Shown here piece after piece: positions 26,273-40,508 of a DNA stretch of 64,000 nt. This DNA comes from Stutzerimonas stutzeri (GTDB lineage Bacteria > Pseudomonadota > Gammaproteobacteria > Pseudomonadales > Pseudomonadaceae), in NCBI RefSeq assembly GCF_000952685.1, contig NZ_JYHV01000014.1, positions 124,001-188,000 of the forward strand, written 5' to 3'. The number at the start of each line of letters is the position of its first letter. Position 1 is the first letter of the stretch. A program made the position numbers and the translations under genes. A model generated the notes under the pieces. That model ran no database searches, was not told the origin of the DNA, and was given only the letters and a program-made list of their open reading frames with translations.

Positions 26273-26776
26273 TCAGTGGCTCAGCTTGAGCGTTTGGCCG
26301 CTTACGATTTCCTTTTCCTCGAACAGGCGCCAGTCCTGGTCGCCCTCTCGGCCGAGTAGCTCGACGAAACGTCTACCGGTGACCGGCTCCTGCATTTGCC
26401 CCTGGTAGAAGCCATCACCCTGGGGCTGGAGCACAATGCGGCGATCGCGCTCGGGCTGAGTGGGGGAGATCAGATTGAGCACCAGTTGCTGCGGCCCGCT
26501 GTGACCGCTCAGTTGCACCTCGGCCAGCCCTCGCGCGTCGTTCAGGACGATATTCGCCTGCATTTGCAGGCGCTCGGCGAGCTTCTCGCGCTCCAGTGAC
26601 TGGTTAATACCCTTGCCGGCATCGTAATAATTGTCCGAGACCAGGGTGTCGGAATTGCGGATCGCGATGGTCAACATCGAGGTGCCGAGGATGACCGAGA
26701 GCAGCAGAATGCCAATGACGAACCAGGCCCAGAACTGGGTATACCAACGGGTGTTTTCGAGGTCGGGATTGCTCAT
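26273..26776 (-). CDS. ccoH: Cbb3 oxidase assembly protein CcoH (FixH)
   Basis: CcoH is a bitopic membrane protein that contacts CcoP and helps assemble and stabilise the cbb3 complex. The 167-residue protein has one helix ([22 protein letters not shown]) near the N-terminus and a periplasmic FixH domain with [23 protein letters not shown], the conserved stretch of the family. The gene is 12 bases after ccoG and 8 bases before ccoI. Confidence 0.92.
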   Translation of the reverse strand: MSNPDLENTRWYTQFWAWFVIGILLLSVILGTSMLTIAIRNSDTLVSDNYYDAGKGINQSLEREKLAERLQMQANIVLNDARGLAEVQLSGHSGPQQLVLNLISPTQPERDRRIVLQPQGDGFYQGQMQEPVTGRRFVELLGREGDQDWRLFEEKEIVSGQTLKLSH

Positions 26777-26787
26777 GTACTACCTGT

Positions 26788-28200
26788 TCAGCGAATGCTT
26801 GGGCCGATAAAACGGCTTTCTGCTTCGTCTTCGATTGCGGAGTCGTCTGCCGATCTGATGTGGAAGACGATGTCGTTGGTGCTCGATGGAAGTTGTTCCG
26901 GTGCGACCGAGAGCTCCACCGGAACGGTGACCAGCTCACCGGCCTCGGCACGGATTTCGCGACGCCCCTCGTATTGCAGACCATCAAGACCGGTGGCCTC
27001 GATGATGAATGTCTGCTCGTTCTGCGCCTTGTTCATGACCTTCAGCGTATAGACGTTCTCGATTCTGCCTTGCTCGTTCTCGCGATACAGCACCCGATCC
27101 TTGAGCACATCGAGCTTGACCAGGGAGCGATCGCTCACCGCGTAGCCGAACACGCTCATCATCGCGATCAGCGCGACGGCGTAACCGATCAGGCGTGGCC
27201 GCACGAGGTGGGTCGTCTGTCCGGACAGGTTGTGTTCGGTGGTATAGCTGATCAGCCCGCGCGGGTAGTTCATCTTGTCCATGATAGTGTCGCAAGCGTC
27301 GATACAGGCCGCGCAGCCGATACATTCGATCTGCAGACCGTCACGAATGTCGATGCCGGTGGGGCAGACCTGGACGCACATGGTGCAGTCGATGCAGTCG
27401 CCGAGGCCCATGGCCTTGTAGTCGGCGTCCTTCTTGCGGGGTCCACGGCGCTCGCCGCGGCGCGGATCGTAAGAGACGATCAGGGTGTCCTTGTCGAACA
27501 TCACGCTCTGGAAGCGCGCGTAGGGGCACATGTAGATGCACACCTGCTCGCGCAGATAGCCGGCGTTGCCATAGGTCGCCAGAGTGAAGAAGCCCACCCA
27601 GAATGCCGCCCAGCCGCCAACCTGAAGTGTGAACAGATCCGGCACCAGTTCGCGGATTGGCGTGAAGTAACCGACGAACGTGATGGCAGTGGCCAGCGAC
27701 ACGGCCAGCCAGATGACATGCTTGCCGATCTTGCGGGTGAGCTTGTTGGCACTCATCGGCGCCTTATCGAGCTTCATGCGCTGATTGCGATCACCCTCGG
27801 TGACCTTTTCCGCCCACATGAACACCCAGGTGAACACGCTTTGCGGGCAGGTGTAACCGCACCAGACGCGACCGGCGAATACGGTGATGAAGAACAGGCC
27901 GAAGGCACAAATGATCAATAGCGCGGAGAGCAGGATAAAGTCCTGCGGCCAGAACGTTGCGCCGAAGATGTAGAACTTGCGCTCGGGCAAATCCCAAAAG
28001 ACCGCCTGACGCCCGTTCCAGGTCAGCCACACGGTTCCGAAATAGAGAATGAACAGCAGCGCGCCGCCGACGAGTCGCAGATTGCGAAACAGGCCGGTGA
28101 AGGAGCGGGTGTAGATTTTTTCGCGAGCAGCGTAAAGGTCGGAAGACGAGGCGACCTTGGCAGGAGGGGTTACATCATGAACGGGGATTTGCTCGGACAT
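26788..28200 (-). CDS. ccoG: Cbb3 oxidase accessory protein CcoG (RdxA/FixG)
   Basis: CcoG is a membrane ferredoxin-like protein that reduces Cu2+ to Cu+ for cbb3 assembly. The 470-residue protein has about five helices, with CGYTCPQS and CIYMCPYA motifs in the membrane part (NapH-like), and two classical [4Fe-4S] motifs, CIDCTMCVQVCP and CIGCAACIDACD, in the soluble part. The C-terminal Ig-like FixG domain runs from about residue 370 onward (ENVYTLKVMNKAQNEQTFIIEATG). It starts the accessory operon, 136 bases downstream of the ccoP end. Confidence 0.95.
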   Translation of the reverse strand: MSEQIPVHDVTPPAKVASSSDLYAAREKIYTRSFTGLFRNLRLVGGALLFILYFGTVWLTWNGRQAVFWDLPERKFYIFGATFWPQDFILLSALLIICAFGLFFITVFAGRVWCGYTCPQSVFTWVFMWAEKVTEGDRNQRMKLDKAPMSANKLTRKIGKHVIWLAVSLATAITFVGYFTPIRELVPDLFTLQVGGWAAFWVGFFTLATYGNAGYLREQVCIYMCPYARFQSVMFDKDTLIVSYDPRRGERRGPRKKDADYKAMGLGDCIDCTMCVQVCPTGIDIRDGLQIECIGCAACIDACDTIMDKMNYPRGLISYTTEHNLSGQTTHLVRPRLIGYAVALIAMMSVFGYAVSDRSLVKLDVLKDRVLYRENEQGRIENVYTLKVMNKAQNEQTFIIEATGLDGLQYEGRREIRAEAGELVTVPVELSVAPEQLPSSTNDIVFHIRSADDSAIEDEAESRFIGPSIR

Positions 28201-28301
28201 CGAATACGTACCACGGCGGAGGGTGAGTGTCCCGGTCGATACGTGCCGGCCGGGATCTTTTGCTTACCTGCTGCGAATGGTACGCCTCGATTGTTGATAT
28301 C

Positions 28302-28324
28302 AGGTGCGACCGTCGGTCGCGCCT
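28302..28324 (-). terminator. Hairpin after the proximal ccoNOQP cluster
   Basis: AGGTGCGACC and GGTCGCGCCT form a ten-position stem with one mismatch on the minus strand and a three-base loop. It begins 13 bases downstream of the ccoP stop and precedes ccoG by 100 bases. No T-tract follows, so it may only reduce read-through into ccoG. Confidence 0.4.
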
Positions 28325-28336
28325 GAATCAGTCGGA

Positions 28337-29254
28337 TCAGTTCTCCGACTTCTGCGAGAGGCTGTACACATAAGCGGCCAGCAGGTGCACTTTGTCGTTG
28401 CCAAGGTGTTCTTGCTGGGCTGGCATGCGCCCGTTTCGACCGTAGCGAAGCGTCTGCTGAATCTGTCCGAAGCTCGAGCCGTACAGCCAGATATTGTCGG
28501 TCAGATCGGGCGCGCCCATTGCCTGAGTGCCTTTGCCTTCAGGGCCATGACAAGCTACACAGTTCGTCGCGAAGATTTTTTGACCCTGCTCAATATCGGC
28601 GCTGATGCCCTCGGGAACGTCACGGCCGGACAGGCTCCGAACGTAACCGGCAACGTTGCGAATGCCTTCCTCACCCAGCACATCGCGCCAGGCCGGCATG
28701 GCTGCCTGACGGCCTTCCATGATGGTGGTTTTGATGGTTTCAGGCGCGCCACCATACAGCCAGTCGTTATCGGTCAGGTTAGGGAAGCCATAGGCGCCTT
28801 TGGCGTCAGAGCCGTGGCAGACGGAGCAGTTGGAGGCGAACAGTCGTCCCCCCATTTTCAGGGCCTGCGGGTCCTGGGCAACTTCTTCGACCGGCATCGC
28901 CGCGAACTTGGCGTACAGCGGACCGTATTGCTCGTTGGCCTTGTCCACTTCGCGCTGCCATTCCTTGACTTGGGTCCAGCCGCCCTCATAGCCGGGCAGG
29001 AGACCTTTCCAGTTGCCGAGGCCCGGGTACAGGGCGAGATAGCCAAGGGCGAAGATCACGGTGGCGACGAACAGCATGAACCACCAGCGTGGGAGCGGAT
29101 TGTCATACTCCTCAATGCCATCGTAGGAATGGCCAACGGTTTCTTCGGTACTGTCGTGGCGTTGTCCCTTGCGAGTCGCGAGCAGCAGCCAGACCAGTGC
29201 GGCAATGGTCCCCAGGCTCAACAGGGTGATGTACCAACTCCAAAACGTGGTCAT
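28337..29254 (-). CDS. ccoP: Cbb3 oxidase dihaem subunit CcoP (Q-containing cluster)
   Basis: CcoP is the dihaem cytochrome c subunit that accepts electrons from soluble cytochromes and passes them to CcoO. The 305-residue protein has an N-terminal double helix ([24 protein letters not shown] and [26 protein letters not shown]), then two c-type domains with CSVCH and CVACH. The methionine ligands lie in AAMPAW and GRMPAQ. It follows ccoQ with no gap. Compared with the copy at 31851-32786 the general plan is the same but the sequence is more diverged than in CcoN and CcoO. Confidence 0.96.
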   Translation of the reverse strand: MTTFWSWYITLLSLGTIAALVWLLLATRKGQRHDSTEETVGHSYDGIEEYDNPLPRWWFMLFVATVIFALGYLALYPGLGNWKGLLPGYEGGWTQVKEWQREVDKANEQYGPLYAKFAAMPVEEVAQDPQALKMGGRLFASNCSVCHGSDAKGAYGFPNLTDNDWLYGGAPETIKTTIMEGRQAAMPAWRDVLGEEGIRNVAGYVRSLSGRDVPEGISADIEQGQKIFATNCVACHGPEGKGTQAMGAPDLTDNIWLYGSSFGQIQQTLRYGRNGRMPAQQEHLGNDKVHLLAAYVYSLSQKSEN

Positions 29255-29437
29255 TTATTTCTTACTCCTGGAAGCTTCTTCATCACGCTTCTTGGTGTCG
29301 GGCTCATCTGCGAAGGGCAGGTTGGCGGCTTCATCGAAGCTTTTCTTGCGCTTGCTGCTGTAGGCCCATAGCACGACGCCAACGAAGGCGACGAAAACCA
29401 GAACGGTGCCCAGACCGCGGAGAGTCCCGATATCCAT
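29255..29437 (-). CDS. ccoQ: Cbb3 oxidase subunit CcoQ
   Basis: CcoQ is a small membrane protein that stabilises cbb3 oxidase, especially in the presence of oxygen. The 60-residue protein has one helix (LGTVLVFVAFVGVVLWAY) and a charged C-terminal tail rich in Lys, Asp and Glu. It lies six bases after ccoO and abuts ccoP. The distal cbb3 cluster at 31.8-34.9 kb has no equivalent gene, which matches the naming in P. stutzeri ZoBell, where ccoQ is found only in the ccoNOQP-2 operon. Confidence 0.93.
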   Translation of the reverse strand: MDIGTLRGLGTVLVFVAFVGVVLWAYSSKRKKSFDEAANLPFADEPDTKKRDEEASRSKK

Positions 29438-29443
29438 CGTGCG

Positions 29444-30055
<612 letters not shown>

Positions 30056-30067
30056 TTATTCGTTCCC

Positions 30068-31850
<1,783 letters not shown>

Positions 31851-32786
31851 TTACTGCTTCGCCAGGCGTTCTGGGTGTTGCGAAAGGCTGTACACGTAGG
31901 CGGCCAGCAAGTGCACTTTGTCGTTCCCCAGATACTGTTCCTGCGCCGGCATCTGACCGTTGCGTCCGTGACGAATGGTCTGTTGCAGCTGCGGCAGGCT
32001 CGAACCATAGATCCAGCCGGCGGGGTTGGCCAGGCTCGGCGCGCCCAATGCGGCTGTGCCTTGACCGTTAGCGCCATGACAGACCGAACAGGTCTGCGCA
32101 TACACCTGGGCACCTGCTGCCATATCTGCATCACTGCCTTCCGGCAGGGGCAGACCGGCCAGATCAGCGCGCACATAGGCTGCGACATTCTTCACGCCGT
32201 CTTCACCGATGACCTGTCTCCATGCCGGCATCGCCGCAACGCGACCGTGGAGGATTGTCGCCTTGATGGTTTCCGCGTCGCCACCCCAGCGCCATTCACT
32301 GTCCGCCAGGTTGGGGAAGCCGTTCGCGCCTTTGGCATCGGAGCCGTGACAAACCGAGCAATAGTTGGCGAACAGACGACCGCCGATCTTCAAGGCCCTT
32401 TCGTCTTGGGCGACCTGCGCGACTTCCATAGCGGAGTACTTGGCGAAGATCGGGCCGAATTTCGCATCAGCCTGGTCGACTTCGTGCTGCCACTGCTTGG
32501 TTTGGGTCCAACCGCCCTCGTAGCCTGGGAGTACGCCTTTCCAATTGCCCAGGCCGGGATAAAGCACCAGATAGAGAATGCCGAACACCAGCGTGCCGAT
32601 GAACAGCATGAACCACCACTTGGGTAGCGGGTTGTCATATTCTTCGATGCCATCGAAGGAATGACCCATGGTCTTGTCGGTCGTGCCGGCGGACTCGCCC
32701 TTGCGGGTGGCGAAGATCAGCCAGAACAGAGCGACAATGGTGCCCAGCGTCAGCAGGGCGATGTATCCACTCCAGAAAGCGTTCAT
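31851..32786 (-). CDS. ccoP: Cbb3 oxidase dihaem subunit CcoP (Q-less cluster)
   Basis: A second CcoP of 311 residues with the same plan as the proximal copy: a double membrane helix ([21 protein letters not shown] and [26 protein letters not shown]) followed by two haem c domains, both with CSVCH. Methionine ligands lie in AAMPAW and GQMPAQ. It is separated from ccoO by 99 bases where a ccoQ would be expected; I find no such reading frame. In P. stutzeri ZoBell the cluster without ccoQ is called ccoNOP-1. Confidence 0.96.
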   Translation of the reverse strand: MNAFWSGYIALLTLGTIVALFWLIFATRKGESAGTTDKTMGHSFDGIEEYDNPLPKWWFMLFIGTLVFGILYLVLYPGLGNWKGVLPGYEGGWTQTKQWQHEVDQADAKFGPIFAKYSAMEVAQVAQDERALKIGGRLFANYCSVCHGSDAKGANGFPNLADSEWRWGGDAETIKATILHGRVAAMPAWRQVIGEDGVKNVAAYVRADLAGLPLPEGSDADMAAGAQVYAQTCSVCHGANGQGTAALGAPSLANPAGWIYGSSLPQLQQTIRHGRNGQMPAQEQYLGNDKVHLLAAYVYSLSQHPERLAKQ

Positions 32787-32885
32787 TTGTTACTCCTGGA
32801 CAGCCCGAACGCTCGAACTGCCCGCGATGTTAGGTCCCTGACGGCTGCCCCTGCAGCGCGTCGTTCTCGATAGCCTGGTGTTGTG

Positions 32886-34932
<2,047 letters not shown>

Positions 34933-35014
34933 GTATGGGCTTCCATCCACGGTAGTGAGCATGTTTTTGTTGCGCTGAGCGGGACATTTCTTTCGATCGA
35001 AAGCGAGGGCAAGG

Positions 35015-35698
35015 ATGGGCAAAGGGCAAATGGCCGGTATTGACGCCGATCAATACTCACAGGGCGGTGAAATTCCGTTCGTCCGGGTCGATCAGCCGCA
35101 GGGGGGAGCTCGCAGCAGCCTGATCCTGGCGCATGGCGCGGGCGCGCCGATGGACAGTCCCTTCATGCAGCAAATCACCGAGCGGCTTGTAGCCCGGGGC
35201 ATTGCCGTGTTCCGCTTCGAGTTCGCCTACATGGCCGAACGGCGGGCGACCGGGCGCAAGCGCCCACCCAATCCGCAAGCGCAGCTGTTGCAGCAGTGGC
35301 GGGGGGTATACCAATCGGTGCGACAGCAAACCGCAGGCCGCCTAGCGATCGGTGGCAAGTCGATGGGGGGACGGATGGCGAGCCTGCTGGCCGACGAACT
35401 GAAGGTCGAGGCACTCGTGTGTCTGGGGTATCCCTTCTACGCTGCGGGCAAGCGGGAAAAGCCCCGTGTGGCGCATCTAGCCGAACTGCGCACGCCCACC
35501 CTGATCATCCAGGGTGAACGCGACGCGCTGGGTGATCGGAATACCGTCTCTGGCTATTCGCTGTCACCCGCGATTCGTTTCCATTGGCTGACGGCAGCCG
35601 ATCATGATCTCAAGCCGCTCAAGAAGTCAGGGCTGACCCAGGAACAGCACCTGGACAGTGCCGCGGACGTCGTCGCGGCGTTCTTGCTCCGCCGCTGA
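35015..35698 (+). CDS. Alpha/beta hydrolase of the COG3571 type
   Basis: A 227-residue cytoplasmic alpha/beta hydrolase. The oxyanion-side segment is [17 protein letters not shown], the nucleophile elbow is [11 protein letters not shown] (Ser in G-K-S-M-G), the acid is likely Asp in [12 protein letters not shown], and the His is in AADHDLKPL. The family resembles dienelactone hydrolases and small testis-expressed-like hydrolases with unknown substrates. ATG at 35015 or 35030 are the only in-frame starts near the conserved region; either places the ANR box of ccoN in the coding sequence. It is divergent from the cbb3 cluster and convergent with aer. Confidence 0.85.
   Translation: MGKGQMAGIDADQYSQGGEIPFVRVDQPQGGARSSLILAHGAGAPMDSPFMQQITERLVARGIAVFRFEFAYMAERRATGRKRPPNPQAQLLQQWRGVYQSVRQQTAGRLAIGGKSMGGRMASLLADELKVEALVCLGYPFYAAGKREKPRVAHLAELRTPTLIIQGERDALGDRNTVSGYSLSPAIRFHWLTAADHDLKPLKKSGLTQEQHLDSAADVVAAFLLRR
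35040..35053 (-). promoter_or_regulatory. ANR box upstream of the distal ccoN
   Basis: TTGACGCCGATCAA matches the ANR/FNR consensus at nine of ten half-site bases, as the hemN box does. Its centre is about 114 bases before the ccoN start. A class II promoter would start near 35005, but the matching -10 hexamer (CATCCT on the minus strand, 35017-35012) agrees with TATAAT at only three positions. The box lies inside the first codons of the divergent hydrolase gene as annotated. Confidence 0.75.
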
Positions 35699-35718
35699 TG
35701 GCATCAGTGGAAAGTAGA

Positions 35719-35747
35719 ACGCCCGTCGCAGTCCTGCGAGCGGGCGT
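35719..35747. terminator. Bidirectional terminator between hydrolase and aer
   Basis: ACGCCCG with CGGGCGT forms the outer stem and CGCAG with CTGCG the inner one, around a minimal two-base loop. It lies between two convergent stop codons and has the same outer GCCCG/CGGGC plan as the hairpin at 37476. No long T-tract follows. Confidence 0.6.
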
Positions 35748-35776
35748 GTCGTGTGGCGACAGGGCCAGGCTCGCAT

Positions 35777-37345
35777 TCAGCGGTTGAAACGCTCCACCAG
35801 CGAGTACTGCGAATGCGCCGTGGCGGCCAAGCCCTCGGAAAGTAGCGCCGAGCTCTGTGCATCTCCCGATGTCTGATCGGCGAGGCGAGCAATGTTGCTG
35901 ACGTTGTGGCTGATCTCCTCGGCAACCGAACTCTGCTGCTCGGTTGCCGAAGCAATTTGCGACGTCATGTCGATGATGCGTTCTACTGCCGTAGTGATGC
36001 CCGAGAGCGCCTTGTCCGAATCGATCATCCGTTCTACGCCACGGTTCGCCTGTGCACGGCCTTGCTCCGTCGTCTCGACGGCCTGGCGCGCCTGTAGCTG
36101 AAGCTTTTCGATCAATTGATGGATCTGACCCGTGGCGGCGGAGGTGCGCTGGGCCAACTGGCGGACCTCGTCGGCGACCACTGCGAAACCACGGCCGCTT
36201 TCCCCGGCACGGGCCGCTTCGATGGCCGCGTTTAGCGCGAGCAGGTTGGTCTGGTCGGCGATGCTTTTGATCACGTCGACCACGGTACCGATCTCATCGC
36301 TGTTCTGTGCCAGCTCCGCCACCGCATCGCCGGTTTCCTTCACGGCATGAGCCAGCAGCTCGATAGCCTTGCGGGTTTGGCCACTGATTTCCTGCCCTTG
36401 GGCAGCAAGCCGGTTGGCTTGCTCGGTGGCCTCTGCCGCCAGGGCCACGTTGCCCGCGACTTCCTGGGTCGTCGCGGCCATCTGGTTAATGGCCGTGGCG
36501 ACCTGTTCGGTTTCGTGATGTTGACGAGCCAGACCATCCGAGCAGCTGTGTGCCAACTCATCGGCCTGTTTGGCCTGCTGCTGTAGTTGTACAGCGCTGT
36601 CCTGCAGGCGAGTCAGGCAAGTTTTCAGGCGCGCATGTTCGCTGAGCATCGCCATTTCCAGGCGGGCTTCAACGCCATGGCTGTCGGTGTACATCTGTGC
36701 GATCAGAGGATCGCTGGTGGATTGCTCGGCCAGGCGCACCAGACGGTTCACCCCGCGCATCTGCCAGTGACGCCCAGCGAGGCCCAGTGGCACGGAAAGC
36801 AGCGCGGCCAGCGCAAAGCCCCAAGCATGATCGAACCATGTGCCGATCATGAACCCGATCTGGCTGATGACGATGAAGGGTAGCCAGTTGATCGCAACCG
36901 GCATCCACTTGTCGCGCTGCGGTACACCGCTCTTGCCGGCGTTGAGGCGCGCATAGAGTGCTTCGGCGCGCTGCACCTGTTCGCGTGTGGGTTTGGTGCG
37001 GACCGACTCATAGCCGATGACGGTGCGCTGCATGTCCAGCACCGGCGTTACGTAGGCATTGACCCAGTAGTGGTCGCCGTTCTTGCGTCGATTCTTGACG
37101 ATGCCCATCCAGGATCTGCCGTCCTTGAGCGTGGCCCACATGTGCGCGAACACGGCGGATGGCACATCGGGATGACGGATCAGATTGTGTGGAGAGCCGA
37201 TGAGCTCGCTGCGCTCGAAGCCGCTGACTTCGGCAAAGATGTCATTGCAATAGCTGATTTTGCCTTTCAAATCGGTTGTGGAAATCAGCCGTTGCTGGTC
37301 GGGGAACGCATATTCGCGCTGGGTGATGGGCTGGTTGTTTCGCAT
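35777..37345 (-). CDS. aer: Aerotaxis receptor Aer (PAS-MCP)
   Basis: Aer senses redox or oxygen changes and signals to the chemotaxis kinase CheA. The 522-residue protein has an N-terminal PAS domain ([46 protein letters not shown], about residues 20-65), likely binding FAD. Two membrane helices follow ([18 protein letters not shown] and [17 protein letters not shown], about 155-200), then a linker and an MCP signalling domain with the hairpin tip [30 protein letters not shown]. There is no C-terminal CheR-tether pentapeptide. It lies between cbb3 and acnA as in P. aeruginosa. I see no ANR box in its own upstream region. Confidence 0.92.
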   Translation of the reverse strand: MRNNQPITQREYAFPDQQRLISTTDLKGKISYCNDIFAEVSGFERSELIGSPHNLIRHPDVPSAVFAHMWATLKDGRSWMGIVKNRRKNGDHYWVNAYVTPVLDMQRTVIGYESVRTKPTREQVQRAEALYARLNAGKSGVPQRDKWMPVAINWLPFIVISQIGFMIGTWFDHAWGFALAALLSVPLGLAGRHWQMRGVNRLVRLAEQSTSDPLIAQMYTDSHGVEARLEMAMLSEHARLKTCLTRLQDSAVQLQQQAKQADELAHSCSDGLARQHHETEQVATAINQMAATTQEVAGNVALAAEATEQANRLAAQGQEISGQTRKAIELLAHAVKETGDAVAELAQNSDEIGTVVDVIKSIADQTNLLALNAAIEAARAGESGRGFAVVADEVRQLAQRTSAATGQIHQLIEKLQLQARQAVETTEQGRAQANRGVERMIDSDKALSGITTAVERIIDMTSQIASATEQQSSVAEEISHNVSNIARLADQTSGDAQSSALLSEGLAATAHSQYSLVERFNR

Positions 37346-37475
37346 TGGGTACGCCTGGCAGTTCGGGGAGGGGCTGGTGCGTGTCTTTCTTGTAACGTGG
37401 TCGGCTGACCAACTTTTTTAACGGCCGGCCACTGGATAAATTGAGCGCGGTTCGACAGATGGCCCGCTCAGAGCG

Positions 37476-37512
37476 AAACGCCCGCGGCAGCTGGGCTGCG
37501 AGCGGGCGTTTT
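37476..37512 (-). terminator. Strong terminator after acnA
   Basis: The outer stem AAACGCCCGC (37476-37485) pairs with GCGGGCGTTT (37502-37511). An inner stem GCAGC/GCTGC caps it with a TGG loop. On the minus strand the stem ends with three T residues 21 bases after the acnA stop; on the plus strand four T residues follow. It lies between acnA and the downstream aer gene and separates the two transcripts. Confidence 0.8.
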
Positions 37513-37532
37513 GGTGCTACAGGTGACGGGTT

Positions 37533-40208
37533 TCAGGCTGCGATCAGCTGTCTCAACACATAGTGCAGGATTCCGCCTGCCTTGAAGTACTGCACCTCGT
37601 TGAGCGTGTCGATGCGGCAGAGCACCTGGAAGTTATCCCGCGAACCGTCTGCGCGCTGTATATCCACGGTCAGCAGCTGGCGGGGTTTGATATCGGCGCC
37701 CAGGCCACGAATAGAGAGCTGCTCATTGCCAGTCAGGCCCAACGACTGCCGGGTCTGATCGCCGACGAACTGTAGCGCCAGCACGCCCATGCCGATCAGG
37801 TTGGATCGGTGGATGCGCTCAAAGCTTTCCGCAATCACCGCCTTGACGCCGAGCAGGTTGGTGCCCTTGGCGGCCCAATCCCGACTGGAGCCGGTGCCGT
37901 ATTCCTTCCCGGCAACCACCACCAGCGGCACGCCTTCAGCTTGATAGCGCATCGCCGCATCGTAGATCGACATCCGCTCGCCGCTGGGTTGATGAAGCGT
38001 ATTGCCGCCTTCTTCGCCGCCCAGCATCTCGTTCTTGATGCGGATGTTGGCGAATGTGCCTCGCATCATCACTTCATGATTGCCCCGACGCGAGCCGTAG
38101 GAATTGAAGTCTTCCGGTTTCACCCCCAGTTGCTGCAGATACAGTCCGGCTGGTGAGCTGGCCTTGATGTTGCCGGCTGGCGAGATGTGGTCGGTGGTGA
38201 TGGAGTCGCCAAACAGCGCCAGGATGCGCGCATTTTCAACATCTTTCGGCGGTGCCGGCGGCTGGCCGATGTCTTCGAAGAACGGCGGGTTCTGCACGTA
38301 GCTCGAATTATTGTTCCATTTGTAAGTATCGCCTGCGGTCACGGCAATAGATTGCCAATGCTCATCGCCACTGAACACGTCCGCGTAACGTGTACGGAAC
38401 ATCTGGCCATCGATCTTGCTGACGGCTTCGTTCACTTCGGCGCTGGTGGGCCAGATGTCCTTGAGATAGACCGGACGATTCTGTTCGTCGTAACCCAGCG
38501 GGTCCTTGTCCATATTGATTCGCGTGGTGCCGGCCAGCGCGAACGCCACGACCAAGGGTGGCGAAGCCAGCCAGTTGGCCTTGACCATCGGATGCACGCG
38601 CCCTTCGAAGTTGCGGTTGCCAGACAGTACCGAGGAGACGATCAGGTCGTTCTCGGTGATCGCCTGGCCGATCGCGTCGGGTAGCGGACCGGAATTACCG
38701 ATGCAGGTGGTGCAGCCATAACCGACCAGGTTGAAGCCGAGTTGGTCCAGATAGGTCGTCAGGCCGGCGCGCTCCAGATAATCAGTGACCACCTTGGAGC
38801 CTGGCGCGAGCGAGGATTTAACCCAGGGCGCGCGTTTCAGGCCGCGCTCGAGTGCCTTCTTGGCCACCAGGCCGGCGGCCATCAAGACGTTCGGGTTGGA
38901 GGTGTTGGTGCAGGAGGTAATCGCGGCAATCACCACCGCGCCGTGTTTGAGATCGAAGCTTTCGCCGACGACAGGCACCGCCGTGTCTGCATGCTGAATC
39001 TTGCCGCTGGTTTCCAACAGAAGATCGAAGCTGGCACCGATGTCACCCAGCGAGACCCGATCCTGAGGACGCTTTGGCCCCGCGAGGGAGGGCTGGACCT
39101 GACCGAGATCGAGCTCCAGCGTAGCGGTGAACACCGGGTCCGGTGAGTTGCTGTCGCGCCACATGCCCTGCGCCTTGCTGTACGCCTCGACCAGAGCGAT
39201 GCGGTCCGGATCTCGGCCTGTCAGGCGCAAGTAATCGATGGTGATCTGGTCCACCGGGAAGAAGCCGCAGGTGGCGCCGTATTCGGGCGCCATGTTGCCG
39301 ATTGTAGCGCGATCGGCGAGCGGAAGATGATCCAGGCCCGGGCCGAAGAACTCGACGAATTTCCCCACCACGCCGTGCTTGCGCAGCATCTGCGTGACGG
39401 TGAGCACCAAGTCGGTAGCCGTGACGCCTTCGTTGAGCTTGCCAGTCAGGCGCATGCCGATGACTTCGGGGATCAGCATCGACACCGGTTGGCCGAGCAT
39501 CGCCGCTTCCGCTTCGATACCGCCCACGCCCCAGCCCAGTACGCCGAGGCCGTTGATCATGGTGGTGTGCGAATCGGTGCCGACCAGGGTGTCCGGATAG
39601 GCGATGGTTTCTCCATCCTCTTCTTTCGTCCAGACCACCTGACCCAGGTATTCGAGATTGACCTGATGGCAAATGCCGGTACCCGGCGGTACCACGCGGA
39701 AGTTGTCGAAGGCCTGCTGGCCCCAGCGTAGAAACTCGTAGCGCTCTCCGTTGCGTTGCATTTCGATCTCGACGTTCTGCGCGAACGAGCTGTTGCTGCC
39801 GAAGCGGTCGACCATCACCGAGTGATCGATGACCAGGTCCACGGGTGACAGTGGGTTGATGCGCTGAGGGTCAGCACCGGCACGTGACACCGCATCGCGC
39901 ATGGCCGTCAGGTCGACCACTGCGGGAACACCGGTGAAATCCTGCATCAGCACCCGCGCGGGGCGATACTGGATTTCGCGTTCCGATGTGTGAGTCTTCA
40001 ACCACACCGCCAATGAAGTGAAATCGTCGGTGCGTACCGTGACGTCATCTTCCCAGCGCAACAGGTTTTCCAGCAGCACCTTGAGCGAGGTCGGTAGGCG
40101 GCTGATGTCGCCGAGCTGCTTCGCCGCTTCGGGGAGGCTGAAGTAGTGATAGGTTTTGCCGTTTACATCGAGGCTTCGTCGGCAATTCAGGCTGTCCAGG
40201 GATGGCAT
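37533..40208 (-). CDS. acnA: Aconitate hydratase A
   Basis: AcnA interconverts citrate and isocitrate in the TCA and glyoxylate cycles through a [4Fe-4S] cluster. The 891-residue protein has the first cluster Cys in [17 protein letters not shown], and the pair in [14 protein letters not shown]. The N-terminal substrate residues are in [37 protein letters not shown] and the C-terminal swivel domain ends in [52 protein letters not shown] at 40208 has a clear AGGAGA site; the frame stays open upstream but without family similarity. Confidence 0.97.
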   Translation of the reverse strand: MPSLDSLNCRRSLDVNGKTYHYFSLPEAAKQLGDISRLPTSLKVLLENLLRWEDDVTVRTDDFTSLAVWLKTHTSEREIQYRPARVLMQDFTGVPAVVDLTAMRDAVSRAGADPQRINPLSPVDLVIDHSVMVDRFGSNSSFAQNVEIEMQRNGERYEFLRWGQQAFDNFRVVPPGTGICHQVNLEYLGQVVWTKEEDGETIAYPDTLVGTDSHTTMINGLGVLGWGVGGIEAEAAMLGQPVSMLIPEVIGMRLTGKLNEGVTATDLVLTVTQMLRKHGVVGKFVEFFGPGLDHLPLADRATIGNMAPEYGATCGFFPVDQITIDYLRLTGRDPDRIALVEAYSKAQGMWRDSNSPDPVFTATLELDLGQVQPSLAGPKRPQDRVSLGDIGASFDLLLETSGKIQHADTAVPVVGESFDLKHGAVVIAAITSCTNTSNPNVLMAAGLVAKKALERGLKRAPWVKSSLAPGSKVVTDYLERAGLTTYLDQLGFNLVGYGCTTCIGNSGPLPDAIGQAITENDLIVSSVLSGNRNFEGRVHPMVKANWLASPPLVVAFALAGTTRINMDKDPLGYDEQNRPVYLKDIWPTSAEVNEAVSKIDGQMFRTRYADVFSGDEHWQSIAVTAGDTYKWNNNSSYVQNPPFFEDIGQPPAPPKDVENARILALFGDSITTDHISPAGNIKASSPAGLYLQQLGVKPEDFNSYGSRRGNHEVMMRGTFANIRIKNEMLGGEEGGNTLHQPSGERMSIYDAAMRYQAEGVPLVVVAGKEYGTGSSRDWAAKGTNLLGVKAVIAESFERIHRSNLIGMGVLALQFVGDQTRQSLGLTGNEQLSIRGLGADIKPRQLLTVDIQRADGSRDNFQVLCRIDTLNEVQYFKAGGILHYVLRQLIAA

Positions 40209-40508
40209 TCGTCTCTCCTTGTGCCCGCACGGTCGGGCTGGCTGAGTAGGGAGCGGTCTGTTGAAGCTAGCCCTTGGCGAATCATTTCGCCACGAACGGG
40301 CCGCCGATCCAGTTGGCAATGGAATCCGGGCCAAGGCATCGAGTGATGTACAGCAGGCAATGCCGTATGCAGCCGCAATTATTCCGAGGTGACTGTTCAC
40401 TGGACCGGGGCAGTAAGCCCCGGGTTCCCCAGTCGGCTATCATGCGCGGCTTTGGTCGCAGAGCGCTTCGACGCTATTGCACCTTTGCGCGACAACAGGG
40501 TTCGTACC
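40209..40508. other. Divergent promoter region between acnA and rlmM
   Basis: Three hundred bases separate the divergent starts. The region should contain both promoters, but I cannot assign -35/-10 pairs with confidence. A 7-bp hairpin (CCGGGGC with GCCCCGG, loop AGTAA) lies at 40405-40423 in the rlmM leader. A frame is open from 40389 into rlmM, but the extra residues are not conserved. Confidence 0.45.

Noticed and set aside
26860..27921. 353-codon plus-strand frame opposite ccoG
   Set aside because: Fully antisense to ccoG, which has clear iron-sulfur motifs; composition is typical of a shadow frame.
28304..29371. 355-codon plus-strand frame opposite ccoP
   Set aside because: Antisense to ccoP with both CxxCH motifs on the opposite strand; no independent evidence.
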